From Mermis nigrescens (lineage: Eukaryota; Nematoda; Enoplea; Mermithida; Mermithidae), in the NCBI GenBank assembly GCA_036768485.1, contig JAVLUZ010000143.1, forward strand, positions 1,483,633 to 1,547,632: a stretch of 64,000 nt of DNA, written 5' to 3'. Position 1 is the first letter of the stretch. Each line of letters begins with the position of its first letter. Positions 60,550-64,000 of the stretch are shown here, piece by piece. The position numbers and the translations under genes are program-made. Below the pieces are notes generated by a model. It saw nothing but the letters and a program-made list of their open reading frames with translations, ran no database searches and had not been told where the DNA came from.

Positions 60550-63500
60550 TGTCGACCTAAGACATAATTTCTGAGAAGATCAACCTTCGACAATGGTGAG
60601 TTGTGATAAGTCAAAAATTAATCATACCTCAGAACAACATATATAGCACAGTTTTTTATTCTAAACATCATGGTGCTATTCATTTGACTTGAAAACAAAC
60701 ATTCGATGTGCAACAGTACGCCAAACATTGAAATTTTCACCATTTTTACTATTTTTCATTACTTTTATTAAAATTCAATTTTCTCCACGAATAATTAATA
60801 TCATTCATTTAAACAGCTTTCAATCGATAGAAGAAAAAAATTTTCTATCAGCTGAATGCAAAAAATTTTGATACACATCAATTTACACTCTACACTGCGG
60901 TATAAACTTAATAAGTATTCGTTAAAAATTACAAAAAATTTTAACTTATTTTCGGTTCCTGCGGGTCCCTTATATAGAAAGCAAAAACTTTTGCCCTTTC
61001 TACACAACCTGTGCCTTGGACTGAATACAAAAGAATTTTATCAAAAAAAGTACCCTGGACCACCAAAACAAGCGTCCGATTGACCCAATATACCCAAATT
61101 TGCATAGAAAAACAGTGTATTGCATAAGCACAGCCTTTTCTCAACGAATACTTAATAATATTCATTAAAACAGCTACCAATTAATAAGAGAAAAATATTT
61201 CCTATCAGCTGAAAGCGAAAAATTGTTATACGCATCACTTAATACTTTACAATGCACTTTATACTTAGTACATATTCATTAAAAATTACACAAAGTTTTA
61301 ACGTTTACGGTTCCTGCGGGTTTTTTTACAAGAAAAGCAAAATAGTTTGCCCTTTTTAGGCAGCTTATCCCTTAGTCTAAACATTAAAAAAATTTAGTAA
61401 AAATAAAAGTACCCTGACTACCAAAACAAACGTCCGATTGACCCATTATACCCAAATTTGCATATGGAAACAGTGCATTGCATGAGCACAAACTTTTCTC
61501 AACGAATTATTAATATCATTCGTTGAAACAGCTACCAATCGATAGAGAAAAAAATTCCTATTAGCTGAAAGCAAAAATTATTATACACTTTTTTTATCTG
61601 TGGTTTAAACTTAGTATACATTCGTTAAAAATTACAAAAAATTTTAACATATCTACGGTTCCTGCGGGTCTTTTACATGAAAAGCAAAAATTTTTGCCCT
61701 TTTTACACAGTTTATCCCATGGTCTGAATACAAAAAAATTATCAAAATAAAAGTACCCTGAACTACCAAAACAAGCGTCCGAGTGACCCATTATACCCAA
61801 ATTCGCATATAAAAACAGTGCATTGCATGAGCGCAGACATAACCATTGTGCAACAAAATCGTTTTTAGGTAGAGCCAAAGGCTGAAAATTTCTGAATAAG
61901 GAGGATTTATCCTGAATATTGTGCTTGCTGTTTACACTATACATGAAAAGCTCAAAATTTCGGGTGTGTGGGGCCGCATCCATTTCTAATGGGATAAATC
62001 ACCAGTTTTTAACAAAAAAAATTGTAAAAAATAGTCTAAAATGGCTTAAAATGTTTCCTTATTTGTAATTTTTCCCGAAAAAAATGGGAACGGTTACGAC
62101 ATTTGCAGTTTTAGGAATGGGAGACAATTGTTCTTGGTTAGGAGTCCCCAAAGCTCCCTGTTGCACGTACATATGTACAATGGCATGCATATAATGTTCC
62201 AATATTGTTACAGTACGCCAAACATTAAAATTTTTTATAATTTTCCTCATTTATTTCTAGTCTTCTTCTCATCATATTTTTTCAATGAATAAATAAATAT
62301 TCAATAAAAAAAGATCGCTCACTAGTAAAACTTTACTACCAGCATTATGTATGCAAGAGAATTTCTGCTGCAAAGTCCATGCTAAAACTTTTCTGTTGTA
62401 TGCAATATACTGTTAGTTATTTATAACAGCAGCCGTAACAGCAGTCACATTATATGTAAAAGAGGAAATTTTTTCGAAAGACTACTTCTAGTTTCATAAA
62501 TGAAAGATATTATTTGGTTCTGAAAAAATATTCAGTTATGAAGGTTAAAAATTGAAAAAATTTTAATCTTTTACTTTTTTGCATACTGTACTGTATTAAT
62601 TTTTTCTTGCGCAACTAAAATCAAGTAAAATATTCAAGTCAGGCCCTCTACTGATGACTTCAAAATGTTTGGCTCATAGATTTTGGAAACACTAAGAGAT
62701 GGATATGTCTGTGCTCATACAATGCACTGCTTTTATATGCAAATTTCGGTATAATGGGTCAATCGGACGCTTGTTTTGGTAGTTCAGGGTACTTTTATTT
62801 TGCTAAAACTTTTTTTATGTTTAGACTAAAGGATAATCTGTGTAAAAAGGGCAAAGTATTTCGCTTTCCATGTACCAGACCCGCAGGAACCGTAAATACG
62901 TTAAAATTTTTGTGATTTTAAACGAAAATGTATTGAGTTTAAACTGCAGTGTAAAGTGTAAAGTAAAGTGTATAACTTTTTTGCATTCAGCTGATAGGAA
63001 ATTTTTTTTCTATCAATTGGTAGCTGTTTTAACGAATGATATTAAGTATTCGTTGAGAAAAGGCTGTGCTTATGCAATGCACTGTTTTTATATGCAAATT
63101 TGGGTATATTGGGTCAATCGGACGCTTGTTTTGGTAGTCCAGGGTACTCTTTTTTGATAAAATGTTCTTTGTATTTAGTCCAAGGCACAAGCTGTGTAAA
63201 AAGGGCAAAAGTTTTTGTTTTTCGTGTAAGGAACCCGCAGGAACCGAAAATAAGTTAAATTTTTTTGTAATTTTTAACGAATACTTATTAAGTTTAAACC
63301 GTAGTGTAAAGTGTAAATCAGTGTGTATAACATTTTTTTGCATCCAGCTGATAGAAAATTTTTTCTTCTATCGATTGAAAGCAGTGTGAATAAATGATAT
63401 TAATTATTAGTGGAGAAAATCGAATTTTAATAAAAGTAATGGAAAATGGTGAAAATGGCGAAAATTTCAATGTTTGGCGTAGTGTAGCGCAGCGAATTTT

Positions 63501-63637
63501 TGTTTTCAAGTCAAATGAATAGCACCATGATGTTTAGAATAAAAACGGTGCTATATATGTTGATCTGAGGTATAATTAATTTTTGACTTATCACAAAGTT
63601 GGTCGAACTTCTCAGAAATTGTGTCTTAATGTCGATT
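60550..63637. mobile_element. 3.1-kb inverted repeat with arms made of ~320-370-bp tandem units
   Basis: The left end GTCGACCTAAGACATAATTT is mirrored by AATTGTGTCTTAATGTCGA at the right end. Each arm holds tandem units with TTGACCCAATATACCC, CAGCTGATAGAAAATTTT and a GGTTCCTGCGGGT motif: three on the left (60800-61860) and about two and a half on the right (62700-63540). The middle (61860-62690) is non-repetitive. Frames of 70-130 codons recur in the units on both strands but contain different frameshifts, so coding is unlikely. Confidence 0.85.
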
Positions 63638-64000
63638 AAAAATTTTACAATGTATGCTCTAAATTACGTGAAACAGGTTGTATATGAACCGGCAGTTAAC
63701 GGTAATTATAGATCAAGTCAATACACTTGTCCAAACTGTCAGCGATATGTTGGTAAAATCTTCTAGTAGCCTAGGGCAAAATTATTTGAATCGGGCCTTT
63801 GGTTCGAGTCCTAAGTGTTTTTCAAACGCTTGTAAAATAAAAGTAATCTTGTGAAAAATCAATTTTATTCCTTCCTGACCCGAATTTCGCGCCCTAATTT
63901 CACCTAATTTTTCATATAAAATTTTACTGATCTCGTAGTTATATCCTTCCATGGGCAGCGTCTAAATTCTGGGGGTTCTGGGTGATACCAAACCGGCAAA
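63638..64000. other. Repeat fragments at the right edge
   Basis: 63640-63690 has a decayed half of the palindromic MITE (ACGTGAAACAGGTTGTATAT). From about 63945 GGGCAGCGTCTAAATTCTGG starts another R1-like copy that runs off the window. Confidence 0.45.

Noticed and set aside
60236..63509. Genes in the 60-63.5 kb frames
   Set aside because: The frames recur in tandem units on both arms of an inverted repeat, with differing frameshifts.
63740..63830. Possible tRNA with TTCGAGTC loop
   Set aside because: Only a T-arm-like piece is present; no D arm, anticodon stem or acceptor stem pairs.

Overview
This window reads as nuclear DNA from an invertebrate animal. It is AT-rich, genes are split by introns of about 65 bp to more than 11 kb with GT..AG borders, and most of the rest is non-autonomous repeats. 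The two clearest gene families, a membrane-anchored polysaccharide deacetylase-like protein and a secreted galaxin-like dicysteine-repeat protein, fit a chitin- or matrix-making animal. The sequence alone does not fix the phylum. No prokaryotic operon, CRISPR array or viral genome was seen.

Three multi-exon genes were rebuilt by joining open frames at splice sites with matching phase. (1) Plus strand, 13676-18123: a small type II membrane protein with a NodB-like polysaccharide deacetylase domain. Key metal-ligand positions are degenerate and one base is extra near 17958. (2) Minus strand, 33916-19794: a 183-residue secreted protein with 11 Cys-Cys pairs. Its last intron is swollen to 11.4 kb by tandem mobile elements. 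(3) Plus strand, 45435-56729: an 11-exon gene whose first two exons look like the N-terminal oligomerisation domain of TDP-43, followed by long coiled coil instead of RRMs. Two lone exons on the minus strand (41069-41233 and 9857-9945) point to further genes that cannot be completed here.

Layout: 1-1665 is a satellite that flips orientation. 1680-1900 is a broken LINE reverse transcriptase piece. 2-13 kb is mostly dispersed repeats. 13.4-18.8 kb is the deacetylase gene. 19.6-34 kb is the galaxin-like gene with its repeat-filled introns. 35.4-38.4 kb holds two foldback structures. 38.4-45 kb is repeats plus an orphan exon. 45.4-56.8 kb is the TDP-43-NTD/coiled-coil gene. 57.2-64 kb is repeats, including a 3-kb inverted repeat.

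The most distinctive mobile DNA is a family with four end-to-end copies (20965-24095, 25831-28541, 52256-54988, 57256-59431 reversed). Every copy starts A|TC with a nearby hairpin and ends CTAG|T without target-site duplication. That is the terminal grammar of Helitron-like elements, but the bodies are non-coding arrays of a GTGTAAAG/TTTACAC motif. A second theme is foldback elements whose inverted arms are minisatellites, seen in several unrelated sequence families. Most long open frames in the window are by-products of these repeats.
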